Assembly (NCBI GenBank): GCA_036346225.1
Contig: JARFIW010000453.1
Coordinates: forward strand, 1,674,001 to 1,738,000
Length of the DNA: 64,000 nucleotides
Source: Platerodrilus igneus
Taxonomy: Eukaryota; Arthropoda; Insecta; Coleoptera; Lycidae
Direction of reading: 5' to 3'
The translations under genes and the position numbers were made by a program. Positions 33,518-45,545 of the stretch are shown one piece after another. Numbering within the stretch: the stretch's first letter is position 1; each line of letters starts with the position of its first letter. The notes under the pieces were generated by a model. That model did not search any database and was not told the origin of the DNA. It was given only the letters and a program-made list of their open reading frames with translations.

Positions 33518-33535
33518 CAACACAACCTGACACCA
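33518..33535 (-). other. Possible primer-binding site, tRNA-Leu like
   Basis: The minus strand reads TGGTGTCAGGTTGTGTTG, 95 bases before the gag start. TGGTGTCAG is complementary to the CTGACACCA end common in tRNA-Leu. Moderate support, because only about nine bases are diagnostic. Confidence 0.45.
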
Positions 33536-33577
33536 GTGCAGCGGGCTACTGTTAACGCGTTTACCAATTTAGAACAA

Positions 33578-33800
33578 GTCCGGTCCGCTTGAAAAATGTT
33601 AGGCGAGCATTATTCACAAAAATACACCCTCGTTCGGATGAGAGGTAAAATGGAGGTCCCGTGTGTGAGTGTTGTTACGCACGTTAAAAATCCCTACCTT
33701 GCTTGGAACAACAAGGGTTCGGCAAAATTCCAAATTTTCCAGTTAAAAAAAACTCGCTTCCTGGCCAATGTAGTACCTTCGGGTGGAGCATTGGAAAACC
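33578..33800 (+). mobile_element. tRNA-derived SINE, headless
   Basis: Begins GGTCCGCTTGAAAAATGTTAG, the first bases after the tRNA head in 19552-19769, and runs through the whole body to GGAGCATTGGAAAACC. It is plus-oriented and abuts the 37-bp LTR-like remnant, so the head was lost or never copied. Confidence 0.85.
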
Positions 33801-34752
33801 AAATGTAATATAATTTAATACTGACATCAGTATTAAGATTACTTCTAATACTACTGTTATTTCTATATTCTGATCTTCTGAATCTCTTCTAGTTTATTCT
33901 GTATTCTGGTATATATTATTTTAGTCAATATTTTTGAGCAATAGGTCAACCACCTTGTATCCTATAATTTTTCTAAAATTTCTCCTTAAAATTATTGCTT
34001 TTTGTGTAATAAGATATTTAAAACTTCTCTAGTTTCTGAAAACCTTTTTATAACGAAGCTCTTACGTTTCTTACCAAGAGACGTCATCTAGTTTCAGGTT
34101 CTTGATTTTTTATAGCACAAAAATGCGTTGTTAAAAATTTTGTTTCAGTGCCATATGCAAGAAACCACAAACATTGTATCATCATTACATATACCTTAAG
34201 TGGTTATTTTTTGTTGGTACAACATTATCCAATCTTACTTAACCAATATTCTGAACTTGTCTATTTGTAGTTTTATTGATGAAGTCTGTTAATACGAGGT
34301 CGATCACAAACGACTTTCACCTATTTAAAGAACATATTTTATCTATTAATTACGATATAGTTGGAATTTTGAAACGTTTTTAAGTAATAACTTTAGTGAT
34401 GCCATAGTGAAATTATATTTATAAACTGGTCCGTAAAGATCGACCCACTTTCAATGGTGGCGTGCGTATATTCGCATGCTTTACAAAATATCAATCAATG
34501 CAACGTAGAGATGTGCTTATCCTCGATTCTATTGGGTTAGTTAAAAGTATGGAGATGACGATTTATTGTCGTTAGTATTTACTTTAGGAAATTATGTTCA
34601 TTACAAAAGTTTTTTATGAGCTTTCTATCAACATTTTAAAATGATTTTAAATTTTTTTCTTCAATTATTTTGAGTTACGCCTGTCCGCGTAATTTTTTTA
34701 CATGGGGATTTGTTAATTTTACTCAACCATTCGATATATCATTTTTTGTCTT

Positions 34753-34755
<3 letters not shown>
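33801..34755. other. Anonymous AT-rich DNA
   Basis: No feature recognised. Confidence 0.6.

Positions 34756-34810
<55 letters not shown>
34756..34810. repeat. (AT)n microsatellite
   Basis: About 27 uninterrupted AT dinucleotides. Confidence 0.95.
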
Positions 34811-34812
<2 letters not shown>

Positions 34813-35085
34813 ATCTGTGAAATAGCCCCTACGTTAGGCGTCCTTTATAAATTGCTGTGAAATACCCTTAGGATAGGAAGTCGTATTAATTTTGCTGTAA
34901 TCTCTGCCCACGATTATTTCGTTAAACAACCTTGCTATGTCATAGCCCCTAACGTTGCCGTCGCCTTTTAGAACTTTACTGTTATGTTCGTACTCGCCCT
35001 TTTTCCTCTGCGTCTCTAAATCCTATAATTCTTTGAATTTGTATGTCTCGGCTAGTTCAATCTATTAAACACAGAGTCCGCTACG
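34811..35085 (+). repeat. (TA)n-associated minisatellite family, locus 3
   Basis: About four diverged ~40-bp units start GCTGTGAAATA, GCTGTAATCTC and GCTATGTCATA, with CCCCTACGTTAGGCGTCC inside. The following TCTCTAAATCCTATAATTC and AACACAGAGTCCG parallel 5160-5200. It follows the TA run exactly as at locus 1. Confidence 0.55.
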
Positions 35086-35719
35086 TCACGACAAGAAAGA
35101 TTGTTTAACCCCTTTTCTTCCTATTACCTATCTGTTAAAATAATGTAAATGAAAATAAAAATGAAGCAATCCAAAAATATACAATATAATAATCGATAAT
35201 ATGTACACTTTTATGTCAAAAACCTATTAATTTGTTTAATATTCAAAAATTAGCCTTTGAATAAAATATTGATATTTATCTGATTCCACCAAAATTTATA
35301 GGAAACATAAATTTTGGTGAAAGCCAGCAAAAAATATACCATTGTAATTACTTTTCAGTACCTTTTGAACGTTCTAAACGATCCTTTCTCTATTTTTCAA
35401 ATTCTCAAATGATATTTGATGACCCTTACAGATATTCGATATAGAAAATATTAAATGTTAAAATTTTGAAAAACAGTCTTATACTAATAATAAATAAAAT
35501 CTCTGACCTGTTTTTCCTGCTTGGTTCTAAGGACTGCCCTGAATATCGATGGTCAGCACCCCCTGGATTGTTACAGCTTGATTTGTTATGGTAGTTTCTT
35601 CACTTGTTGACCAGAATGATTAATCGATTGTTGCTCGAATTCTCCCTTCGGATTTTGGAATGACTTGGAATTTACTTGTAGTTTAATTTGAGTATCTTGA
35701 CGTTTATTTTTTGTTTCCT

Positions 35720-35875
35720 TGTAAGCTTATTTAGAAGTATTTTTAGAATATTCTCGAAGTTTGTTTAGACATTTATTTAGACGTATATTCAGACGTTTAT
35801 TTAGAAATATGTTTGGAGGTACATCCAGACGTTTAATTAGAAGTATATTTGGAGGTACACTCAGAGCCCTAAATT
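35720..35875 (+). repeat. Short imperfect tandem repeat
   Basis: Units of ~28-50 bases built from TTTAGAAGTATATTTGGAGG and ACATCCAGACGTTTA alternate several times. No coding sense. Confidence 0.55.
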
Positions 35876-36784
35876 CTAAATATTAGAATTAAATTCGTTT
35901 TAAGAGCAAAACGGCTACTTCTTGTTGTATAAATGGCACTTTTAATTTTTACCATTTTAATTAATTTTCACTAAGTTTACTTTTACGTAATATTTCACTT
36001 TCAATTGACGGAAAGATACTGAATGTTTATGAGGTCCCATAGTATTTATAGACTCCTCCTATCTATTTTTCCTATTGGTATTCATCGTGTGCTTGTTGAT
36101 GAAGGCGTCGTACCTTGCGCTTATCTCTGCAGAACTCGGTATTTCTAAAAATTTCCCGTTCCGATTCTTGGTCAGACGCTTCATTTCACACGTAGACGTT
36201 TAATTTTGTGTGGCATATTTTGCAGAAAGTCCAATACTTTCATTGCATTTTGTCGCGTCTTTCATATTTGTGTCGATTATAGTCTAAACTTTATCACATC
36301 ACGGACCGCCTGTTATTTATTATTTGTTACTTCAAATATGTTGGATTTGATCGAAATACAATGTCTTTGGTCACGTATTTATATTCCTATTGTGACGTTT
36401 TTGAAGGCGTTTACTATTTATGCGTTGATATATTTAATAATATTATAGCTAGTATGCCAGGTTGTTTATCTTCACCGATTACGTGTTTATTTTGATGAAA
36501 CTTGATGCGTTTAAAACCTTATTTTTGCTCATTTCTTTCCAGTTCTGGACTTGTATATTTAACATAGAACATATTATACGACGTATACATTATTATTTTA
36601 GCTAAATAGTATCTGATTATTGAATAATGAGCTTCTTTCTTATGAATTAAATTGGATATGATTTATATACAGTGTGCTCGCCATTGGCTTTATGTAAAAT
36701 AGTCGATTTACGCCTATTTAATGGTGGAGTTGCTTGGTTTTCTTAACGTTAATAATATTTACATTTATCTTACAACCCTATGAC

Positions 36785-36900
36785 TTAATATACCATTAAA
36801 TCACCCCCTTATCATAGCAATATATATGTATATATTATATATATGTATATTGCTATGATAATAGGGTTATTTAAGGGTATATAAGGTCACAATAAAGGTA
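36785..36900. repeat. Palindromic MITE-like hairpin
   Basis: TTATCATAGCAATATA and TATATTGCTATGATAA face each other around an AT centre; looser pairing (TACCATTAAATCACCC with GGGTTATTTAAGGGTA) extends outward. It may be a small DNA-transposon derivative; no target duplication is clear. Confidence 0.6.
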
Positions 36901-37660
36901 TACCTCATGTAAACAACACAAAAATAAAAAAACTAAACATTTAAACCATAAAAGTACATAATTCATTATGCAAAAAGCAAATAAAAAACACCCTGTATAA
37001 AATCAACAACTAACTACAGTCAATGAAAGGAAGCTCATTCTATAATAATTTAATCATATTTAGTAAAATAGATAGTTCTGGGCGCAACCCAATTCCTTTT
37101 AGAAACATTAATACATTCATAAACTTTAAACAAATACAAATTAGGCGTATCCAAAGTAAAACAAACGCGAAACAAACCTTTTTCAAACTCGACGTATTAG
37201 CCCAAGAAAATAATCAATGCATGCTTGTAATATACAGGCCTTCTAAGACAAGCATATTTCATAACGCAAGAAGTCAATAAACGCATGTAATTTACGTCTT
37301 CTGTTAAAGAATCCCATTATAAAATTTAGGCTACGTGATGTTTTAAATGTAGAAATCGACACAATCGAATAAAACCCAGCATATTAGGTAAACAAAATAT
37401 AGAACCATAAGTTTTGGCGTACGTGCAAGATTAAATATAATAGTTCATAAATCCCGGTACAAAATTACACTTACGTGATGTTAAAAGGTACAAAGTACCA
37501 TTGGCGAGCGAAATCCATAATACAAAGTTTTTGGTCTACGTGATTTTTGGAGCGTCTGAACAATGCATATAGTAAGCAACTCTAAGTAAAACCCAACCGG
37601 CTGTATGATAGCGCAGGGCAATGCCTCGGCCATGGTAGAATATAAGATAGCAAGCGGTCA
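36901..37660. other. Anonymous AT-rich DNA
   Basis: No supported feature; a chance 85-codon frame at 37023-37280 has no recognisable domain. Confidence 0.5.
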
Positions 37661-37905
37661 ACCAATAACAGCACGTGGAATGGCTAGTCTATATATAATT
37701 CACCTAAACTGATAACATACATTGAATCCTTTACCGAAGTACGAACTGTAATAATCGAAATAAAAGTATTACGCAAAGTTCAATTGTGAAGTTAAACAAA
37801 AATGTATAAGTGAAAATCACAGTAATTAAAATTTCAAGTGAAGAATACAGTCAAGTGCGCGTTCAAACATACGAGTGTATAAGAAATCCGCCGTTGGCAT
37901 AAAAC
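37661..37905 (+). promoter_or_regulatory. Possible promoter with 5' non-coding exon
   Basis: AACCAATAAC (CCAAT type, ~37661) stands about 30 bp before TATATATAA (37690-37698). Transcription would start near 37720. The following ~185 bp lack repeats and end at AAAAC|GTAAGTCT, a strong splice donor (gt at 37906). The arrangement suits a host first exon or the leader of an LTR element. No open frame is present in the exon and no partner exon is identified. Confidence 0.35.
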
Positions 37906-38219
37906 GTAAGTCTAAATTTATCTTAGTAATAAACAAATTTTTACAATTTATTAATTAGGGCACCAAGCAATTCAATAAGAAATCTAACAAAGTTCGGACG
38001 TAAAACTACAATACTCTAAGTACTGAATACAATAAATGGGGAAACTTTAAATCAAGACGTTAAGAGTACAACTAAAGCTTAAAGCAACAAGAAGTCACTG
38101 GATATCAACATGCTGTGGAGAGGCAGTTCGAGGTATTGGGATGCACGCAAAGCTACGGGGTCACAACTTGGAATTTGCTAATCTAGTAACTGATTCGAAC
38201 AAGGAAATTAATTGGAAAA

Positions 38220-38349
38220 ATACCAGGTTAGCATTTATGTTTCAACTAATAGTATAAATTTTATTTTTAAATATTTGAAGCTTACAAATACCAGGTTAGC
38301 ATCTATGTTTCAACTAATAGTATAAATCTTATTTTTAAATATTTGAAGC
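38220..38349 (+). repeat. 65-bp tandem duplication
   Basis: TACCAGGTTAGCATYTATG through ATTTTTAAATATTTGAAGC occurs twice back to back with only a few differences, indicating a recent duplication. Confidence 0.9.
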
Positions 38350-38838
38350 ATGTACTTAGATATTTTGTGTAAAGGGTCATCAAAAAGATTTTTGTTAACA
38401 TGTTGAAAATACGTTAAAAGGGAAGGTTCATTGAACGCTCAACGAAGCATTCGATATAATTCATAATTATTTTTGCTGGCTTAATTGCTTAAAAAGGGGT
38501 TATAATTTTGTAAAGAGCAAATTGATTATTTATTTTTACTTTGATTCAAAGGTTTTAAATAGCAAATGACATTACGATGCTTGTAGAGGTGTAAATTGTA
38601 CATATTTCTTAGTTTATTATACAAATTTTGGCGAATTTCGTTTATCTTATTCAGGTCTGAAACTCAAAGAGGGAAGGGTGTAAACATTCTTTGTTATTAT
38701 ATCGTCGTTCACTTAGTGCAGGGTAAAACTGAGCTAGCCGAGGCATAAATTTAATCGTGTGAATTTTAAAATTATTCTAGATTATTTAGAGGCACAGAGA
38801 GGTGGCGGTTAACAAGGTAACGGCGATATCGTAGCAAT

Positions 38839-38847
38839 TATATATAT

Positions 38848-38885
<38 letters not shown>
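38839..38885. repeat. (TA)n microsatellite with one CATG interruption
   Basis: TA dinucleotides interrupted by CATG near 38850; followed by TTGCCGTGTTCTCTGAG, loosely like the start of locus 1 at 4998. Confidence 0.9.
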
Positions 38886-38887
<2 letters not shown>

Positions 38888-41800
38888 CCGTGTTCTCTGA
38901 GGGACACTCGTGCCCACTCCTGGACCAACATAAAATTTTCAAAAAAAATAAAAAAATTTCTTACCCTTTATTTTGGGACACCTTCGTATTTCTCTGCTCA
39001 CCCTGGCTAGCTCAGCAATCGGTTTCGTCTTGAATACCTATCATTTTAAGTACATACCTCTCTCTCACACACACGCACACCATTAAATGAAATTACCAAA
39101 ATAATACAACAACCATAGAACCTATTATTTACACATATTAACGGATAAAATATTTACACTTGGGTACAAACGGTTGGGTACAATTGTTACCAGCTCAATT
39201 ATTAAATGCTTTAAAGTCCTTGGTTTTTGAATTATTTTAAACAATTTCTACATGATGCGAGTAGATGGGTCCCACATGTAACCCTGGTTTGACTTCATAC
39301 TGGTCTATTGTGAGCTCATTATAACCTAGTTTTTATAAATGCTTTTTTAGCCTTGCACTTTATTGAAAACAAATTTACAGACCCGTTTACTCCTTACAAC
39401 AATAATTTATAGTATGAATAAACTTTTATATATCATCAACAAACCCTTTTTTTATAATCAAACTTAATTGTCCTGGACATGTACCTTTTTAAACAAGTTT
39501 TAAAGGTAATAAATACGCCACCAATAAGTCAAGCACACAAACACAAAAATATCAACACAATTGTTTATACAAAAACAGAAATTTAAAGTTCGTTGCCTGG
39601 AGTCACCTACGCTCCTCGTCACCGCTGCAGATGGTTACCAGAAACCCTCGTCGATGTGTCCATCTACTACGAAATTTCGGGCCGGCCCGACTTTCATTCA
39701 GTGAATGAGAAGATATTTTTTTCGGTTGTTTTCTACAAGTAACTATCACTCTTTTGTTTGATTTGAGAGTATAATGATTTTGAGTTACAAGCAAGATACT
39801 TGTGGAACATACCGTAGTATATCATTTGATTTTTGATTCTTTAAAAAATCCTAGAAATATGTAACAAAAGTACAAAATGTTTAGCAATTTTCAATGTTTA
39901 TGAAATTGTTACAATCGGATTTTTATAGCCTTTTTTTACTTTGAGAAACTGAAGCTTTTGGAATTGAACTTTGCTCTATAATTAGATTGTCTTTGTTCTA
40001 GTTTTTTTAAATTTTTATTTGACCGACTGACAAATCGTACCAAAGTTCAAGATTTAACACTTTTGGTGAATTACTGAATGCTAAAAATTAAATAAATTGT
40101 TTATAGGTCATAGTATAAACGGTACCAAACTGCATCGGTTAATATCTCAAGCAATTGAAAATTGGTACCTAATCTTATTAGAACTTAAGGAACCTGAAAG
40201 TCAAATAATATACCGAATGTTTCCTTAAAAAAAGTTGGATTTTCAAATTGTGGTATGTAGAAGATACCTTATTCTTTAGAAATACATATTATCTGATGGA
40301 ATAGAAGTAAAATGAAGTAATTGTTATAGGTTGAAAAGTTTTTAAAAAATGATTACCAAAAGGTATAAATCAGTACTTTTATATACCAATAAAATTTTAT
40401 TTACATTATTTCTTTTTATGGCATGAGTTCGATAATGGCATTATTATACATTTTCCCGCAATAAATAGAAAACTATATCTGCAGCCAAATTCTACTATTC
40501 AACAATAAATTAAGTGATAATCATGCACGTAGCTAGGGGATAGGGGACTTAGACGGCTATCCCCCCCCCGTAAATATTCTAGGATGTTCAGGGTGTTCAG
40601 GGTGGTCAATGGCTATTTAGTCCGCCCCCTCCCTTCTTCCAAACAAAAGGCTAGTTACGTTACTGGCGATAACATCAAAGTATACGAAGTATGAAATTCA
40701 AAATTTCAAGTACCCTAGAAGTGCCTGCTATAACTATAGTCTACGAATAGACGATTAACGTATTGTTTTCGAAAGTTTTATTGAAGTCGTTATTTTAAAA
40801 TATATGCAGCAGTAAAGAATCTTACGTTAATTAATATATACTACATGGTACCGTGTAAATAGTTATTTGTATATCAAGGCCGCGAAATTGTTTCTTAGCG
40901 TACCGAGAGAAAGTTTATCGCATAGATCGCTTGCGACGGAAGCAATATAATCTCGAGATCGCTAAAATAATTTCGTGTTCTAGGTGCAACCGTTTGTATG
41001 GTTGTAATACAAAATTTTTTCACTTAACTGATTAAGCTGTAGCTGGAATTTATATGTTTATATAGTGGCTTTACATCACACGTTGCTATGGAAATGATAT
41101 ATTTAAAACACGACACTATTCTTAAAAATTCCTGAAAAATGTTAGGCTGTGCTAGTATTACATAGTTCAATTTCCTACACTATTTCAGAGCAAGTGCTTT
41201 TTCCTTTACTCTTTATTTTGACATATATGTTTAGTATTCTAAATAACTATAAGTTTTGTATGCCCGTTTTTGTGCTAAAGTTGAGAGGCGCGAATCGATC
41301 GCTTTTTGGGATTTGCGTCCGGGGGTTTCGGAGATGGGGGCGCGGGCGGGTGGTGGTTAGGTGGAGAATTTTTACGTGCGTTGCATAGGCCGGTTTTTAT
41401 CGCGGAAAACCGATAAATTGCGGAGAAATAAGGATTTTCCGGGAAAAGATTAATTTGAAGCGACGTATTCGTTAATGTGTTCAAGAAGCTTGGATCCCTC
41501 AAAAATTTCCGATCTCAAAAGCCGAACGAGCCATGCGATGAGATCGGCAACATGTCAGTTAGCGTTGGTACGAGAGAGATGGATAATCGAGTTGGTTTCT
41601 AAAATTGGTATCAGGCCTCTAAAAAATCTCTAATACATACTAAATAACATTATCCGTATCCTAAAACCTGAATTATCAACGATTTGCAAGCTGCTGCTAT
41701 GGTGTTTTCTTAAAACATATATTACAGTTTGTAAAATTAATTCGACAAACGTCAAACACGGATAACGAAAGCCGACGTATACGAACGAATATGTACCTTC

Positions 41801-43659
41801 AAAATCTATGATTACACATTTTTTTTCAAATTCCTAAAATTTAACCTTACAAATCATCTAATATCGGTTATTAGTACCGATAATTGATTATTATTGCACG
41901 AAGGCATCGCTTTTTAATATACACGGGTTATTTTTTCCGAAATAGTTAAATATTACATTTGACGTTTGCTTACGTATATAGCCGAACGATTACAATAGAG
42001 CGTGATTTGTTCCTAAGACGATGTATTTCTTATGTGGCGTTATGCAAAGCAAGTATACAACCAACGCCATTTTCAATAAACGTCACCTCGATATCGCAGG
42101 GCTAACATCATTGGCTACCATTCATAACATTGGTGGTTCAATGCCCAGTAACATTTTAATTTTTTTTTAAATTTTGTATTACTTTTTTAAACAGGGAATA
42201 AATAGCATTTATTTAACAATACGCATAAAATAAACCAATACATTTTTTTCATATGCTTCAGTGCAGTCTACAATCTCTAAATTGTAAGTTATATTTTACT
42301 TAAAAACCATTTGCAACGCTTTGCTTTTCCGATATTGTCCAACTTGCAGAAACGTATTCGCTTATATTAACATTTAATATGTGTTAAAATAGCCAAACAA
42401 AATTTATAACCGCTATACATCGGTCAACAATAAGTTCACTATTCCTTATTTACATAAACAGTAATTGACAACCTTAACATTTCCAGCGTTTTGGTTTCTA
42501 ATCTGTTCTATATTTCATTTCTCTTAAATGCAGACGTAGGAGAGGTCCTGCATTCCTTCTTTAGGATCCACTCATGATTACGTTCACTTTAACAAACATC
42601 TAAAGTCAAGAATAAAAAACAATTGAAAAAATACGTAGGCATTTTCAACTTAACTATTCATAATCACAAATACAAATACTTTTTTATTTTTAGTTGAAAT
42701 TTTATTACCATCCAAAGGAAAAAATACTCAAACAAAATTTAAAAACGCTATACAACTGTCTACAATAAATTAATTATTCCTTATTTACATTAAGAATAAT
42801 TGACAACTTTGTCTTAACGAACATACCTAATACATGGTAGGAGCGAGGCCGCATGGTGTAGTTTTGTAAAGGTATCGCATAAAAGGTAAAACGGTTACTA
42901 CATTAACTAAAAATCCTTATAAAATATCAAATATGTGCTAAAACACAAACTTTCTGAGCGTAATACCTACATTCAATACCGGTTACATATACGTCTTACA
43001 CTCATTTCTGTATTTAAATTGAGAAATGTTAAACGCATACTGCGGCACAGGAAACGTCCTTTTTCACCTAAATTAGTTGCATGCACTTCAGGCGAAGGTT
43101 ATGTTTAAGATAAGTTGCAATTAGCAAACACGTTATTAAAAATATGCTCATATGTAACATTGGCTACATTACCAATTAATCAATATTGCTTAATTTTGAT
43201 TGGTTAACATGTATGGATTTTATTTGTTCTATTCCATTCGTTACACAAATCAAAACTTATACACTTTTAAATAGAGGCATCACTGAGTTGATTCGTAAAA
43301 ATAAGGCTGAGAAAATAAAACCAGTAATTGCTTAAATTAGCTGTAAATGTATTTACAAGGGTATTCTTAGCACTTGAATTAAGCTAAGCGATCAGCTGTT
43401 TTTAATAACTTTTGCAGACCACGGTGCGTTCAGAAACATGACTTGAGTTGTTAAACAACAGTTGGTTAAGCTTTCTACAATTACTGTTTATTAAAATAGA
43501 TTATTTAACCACTGTATATATTATCCGTTGCTCTTTTATATCTACGTAACTAATATTGTTCACATTGCTAAAGAAACCCATCGAATGCTATGTTTGTAAA
43601 ATATTTATAAGCTATATTTCCATTATTTTCATTGTATATAGCTTTTAATTCTTTCTATG
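38886..43659. other. Anonymous AT-rich DNA with small duplications
   Basis: No gene supported. A possible short inverted pair (CACGTAGCTAGGGG at 40526 and CTAGTTACGTTACTG at 40652) brackets C- and G-runs and may be a MITE. An ~85-bp segment at 42395 (CCTTATTTACAT and AATTGACAAC) returns diverged at 42732. A short GC-rich, G-run sequence lies at 41318-41362. Confidence 0.5.
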
Positions 43660-45330
43660 AAATTTACTAGGCCAAAGTGATCTAGATACGCTAGGCTACT
43701 CCAAGTCGTTTTAACGAAATGTGCTAGAACGAAGTGGCCTTGGTCCGATCAACTCCCAATTGATGTTTCAGCAAAGTCTACTGGGGCGAAGAAGTTTTAA
43801 ACTGATAAACTCCTTGAAATCATTTTAACGCAGTATACTTGAGAGAAGTAATCTTGATCCGATAAACTACTTGAAATCATTTTAACGCAGTCTACTTGAG
43901 CGAAATGGTCTTTATCCAATCGACTTCCCAAAGTGATTTCGACAAAGTCTACTAGGGCGAGGTGATCTTGATCTTATTGACTCCCCGAAGTGATTAAGAC
44001 AGTCTACTAGGTCGAAGTGATCTTGAACTTATCGAGTCCCTGAAGTGATTACGACAAAGTCTACTAGGACCAAGTGATCTTGATCCGATCGACTATCCGA
44101 AGTGGTTTCGACAAAGTCTACTAGGGCGAAGTGATCTTGATCCGATCGACTTTCCGAAGTGGCTTCGACAAAGAATACTAGGGCGAAATGATCTTGATCT
44201 TATCGACTCCCCGAAGTGATTACGACAAAGTCTACTAGGGCAAAGTGATCTTGATCCGGTCGACTATCCGAAGTGGTTTCGACAAAGTCTACTAGGGCGA
44301 AGTGATCTTGATCCGATCGACTTTCCGAAGTGGTTTCGACAAAGAATACTAGGGCGAAGTGATCTTGATCTTATTGGTTCCCCGAAGTGATTACGCCAAA
44401 GTCTACTACGGCAAAGTGATCTTGATCCAATCGACTATCCGAAGTGGTTTTGACAAAGTCTACTAGGGCGAAGTGATCTTGATCCGATTGACTTTCCGAA
44501 GTTGTTTCGACAAAGTCCACTAGGGCAAAGTGATCTTGATCTTATCGACTCCCCGAAGTGATTACGGCAGAGTCTACTAGGGCAAAGTGATCTTGATCCG
44601 ATCGACTATCCGAAGTGGTTTTGACAAAGTCTACTAGGGCGAAGTGATCTTGATACGATCGACTTTCCGAAGTGGTTTCGACAAAGTCTACTAGGGCAAA
44701 GTGATCTTGATCCGATCGACTTCCTCTAAGTGATTTCGACAAAGTCTACTAGGGCGAAGTGATCTTGATCCGATCGACTTCCTCTAAGTGATATCAACAA
44801 AGTCTACTAGGTCGAAGTGATCTTGATCTTATCGACTCCCCGAAATGATTTCGATAAAGTCTACTTGGGCGAAGTGATCTTGATCCGATCGACTTTTTGG
44901 AGTGGTTTCGACAAAGTCTACTAGGGCGAAGTGATCTTGATCCGATCGACTTTCCGAAGTGGTTTCGACAAAGTCCACTAGGGCAAAGTGATCTTGATCT
45001 TATCGACTCCCCAAAGTGATTACGACAAAGTCTACTAGGGCGAAGTAATCTTGATCCGATCAACTTTCCGAAGTAGTTTCGGCAAAGTCCACTAGGGCGA
45101 AGTAATCTCGATCCGATCGACTTTCCGAAGTGGTTTCGACAAAGTCTACTAGGGCTAAGTGATCTTGATCCGATGGGCTCTCCGAAGTGATTTCGACAAA
45201 GTCTACTAGGGCGAAGTGATCTTGATCCGATCGACTCTCCGAAGTGGTTTTGACAAAGTCCACTGAGGCGAGGTAATCTTAATCCGATCGACTCCCCAAA
45301 GTGATTTCGACAGTCTACTAAGGCGCTCAA
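43660..45330. repeat. 57-bp satellite array (~29 units)
   Basis: A typical unit starts CTACTAGGGCGAAGTGATC and ends GTTTCGACAAAG. From about 44050 to 44690 three variants (CGACTATCCG, CGACTTTCCG, CGACTCCCCG with GATTACG) follow each other in strict rotation, giving a 171-bp higher-order unit. The edges are more diverged. Because 57 is divisible by three, long minus-strand frames exist (a 19-residue repeat containing NHFGESIGSRSL). There is no sign that they are genes. Confidence 0.95.
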
Positions 45331-45339
45331 AGTTGTTTA

Positions 45340-45545
45340 ATGAATTCTGCTAGGGCGAAGTGAGGACCGAGCGTAGAGAGCGCGGGGCGCAGAGAGGTTG
45401 GGTCGTAGAGAGGGCGGGGCGGAAAGAGGATGGGGTGAAGAGAGGTCGTGGCTGAGAGATGGCGGCCCAAAAAAAGGGCGGGTCGAAAAAAGGGCGGGTC
45501 GAAGAAAGGGCGGGGCGCAAAGCGAGTAGAGGCGCTCAAAGTAGT
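45340..45545. repeat. GC-rich imperfect repeats beside the satellite
   Basis: GAAAAAAGGGCGGGTC-type units of about 17 bases and GGGGCGCAGAGAGG variants give a strongly GC-rich island in AT-rich surroundings. GGCGCTCAAAGT borders it on both sides (45333 and 45531). Confidence 0.7.

Larger units (their letters stand above)
30600..33577 (-). mobile_element. Second Ty3/gypsy element, decayed, no integrase found
   Basis: Order on the minus strand: possible LTR edge (33577-33541), possible primer site (33535-33518), gag from 33423, zinc knuckle, protease, RT and RNase H, fading near 30600. No integrase was seen between 30600 and 27900. Stops and frame changes occur in every domain, so it is much older than the element at 1-4957. 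Confidence 0.8.

Noticed and set aside
41318..41362. G-quadruplex or CpG-island promoter
   Set aside because: G-runs are present but short and isolated, with no transcript or conserved motif.
44542..45330. Long minus-strand reading frames in the satellite, with a 19-residue repeat
   Set aside because: They follow from a 57-bp period divisible by three; all variants and edges change the frame freely and no start or splice context is conserved.
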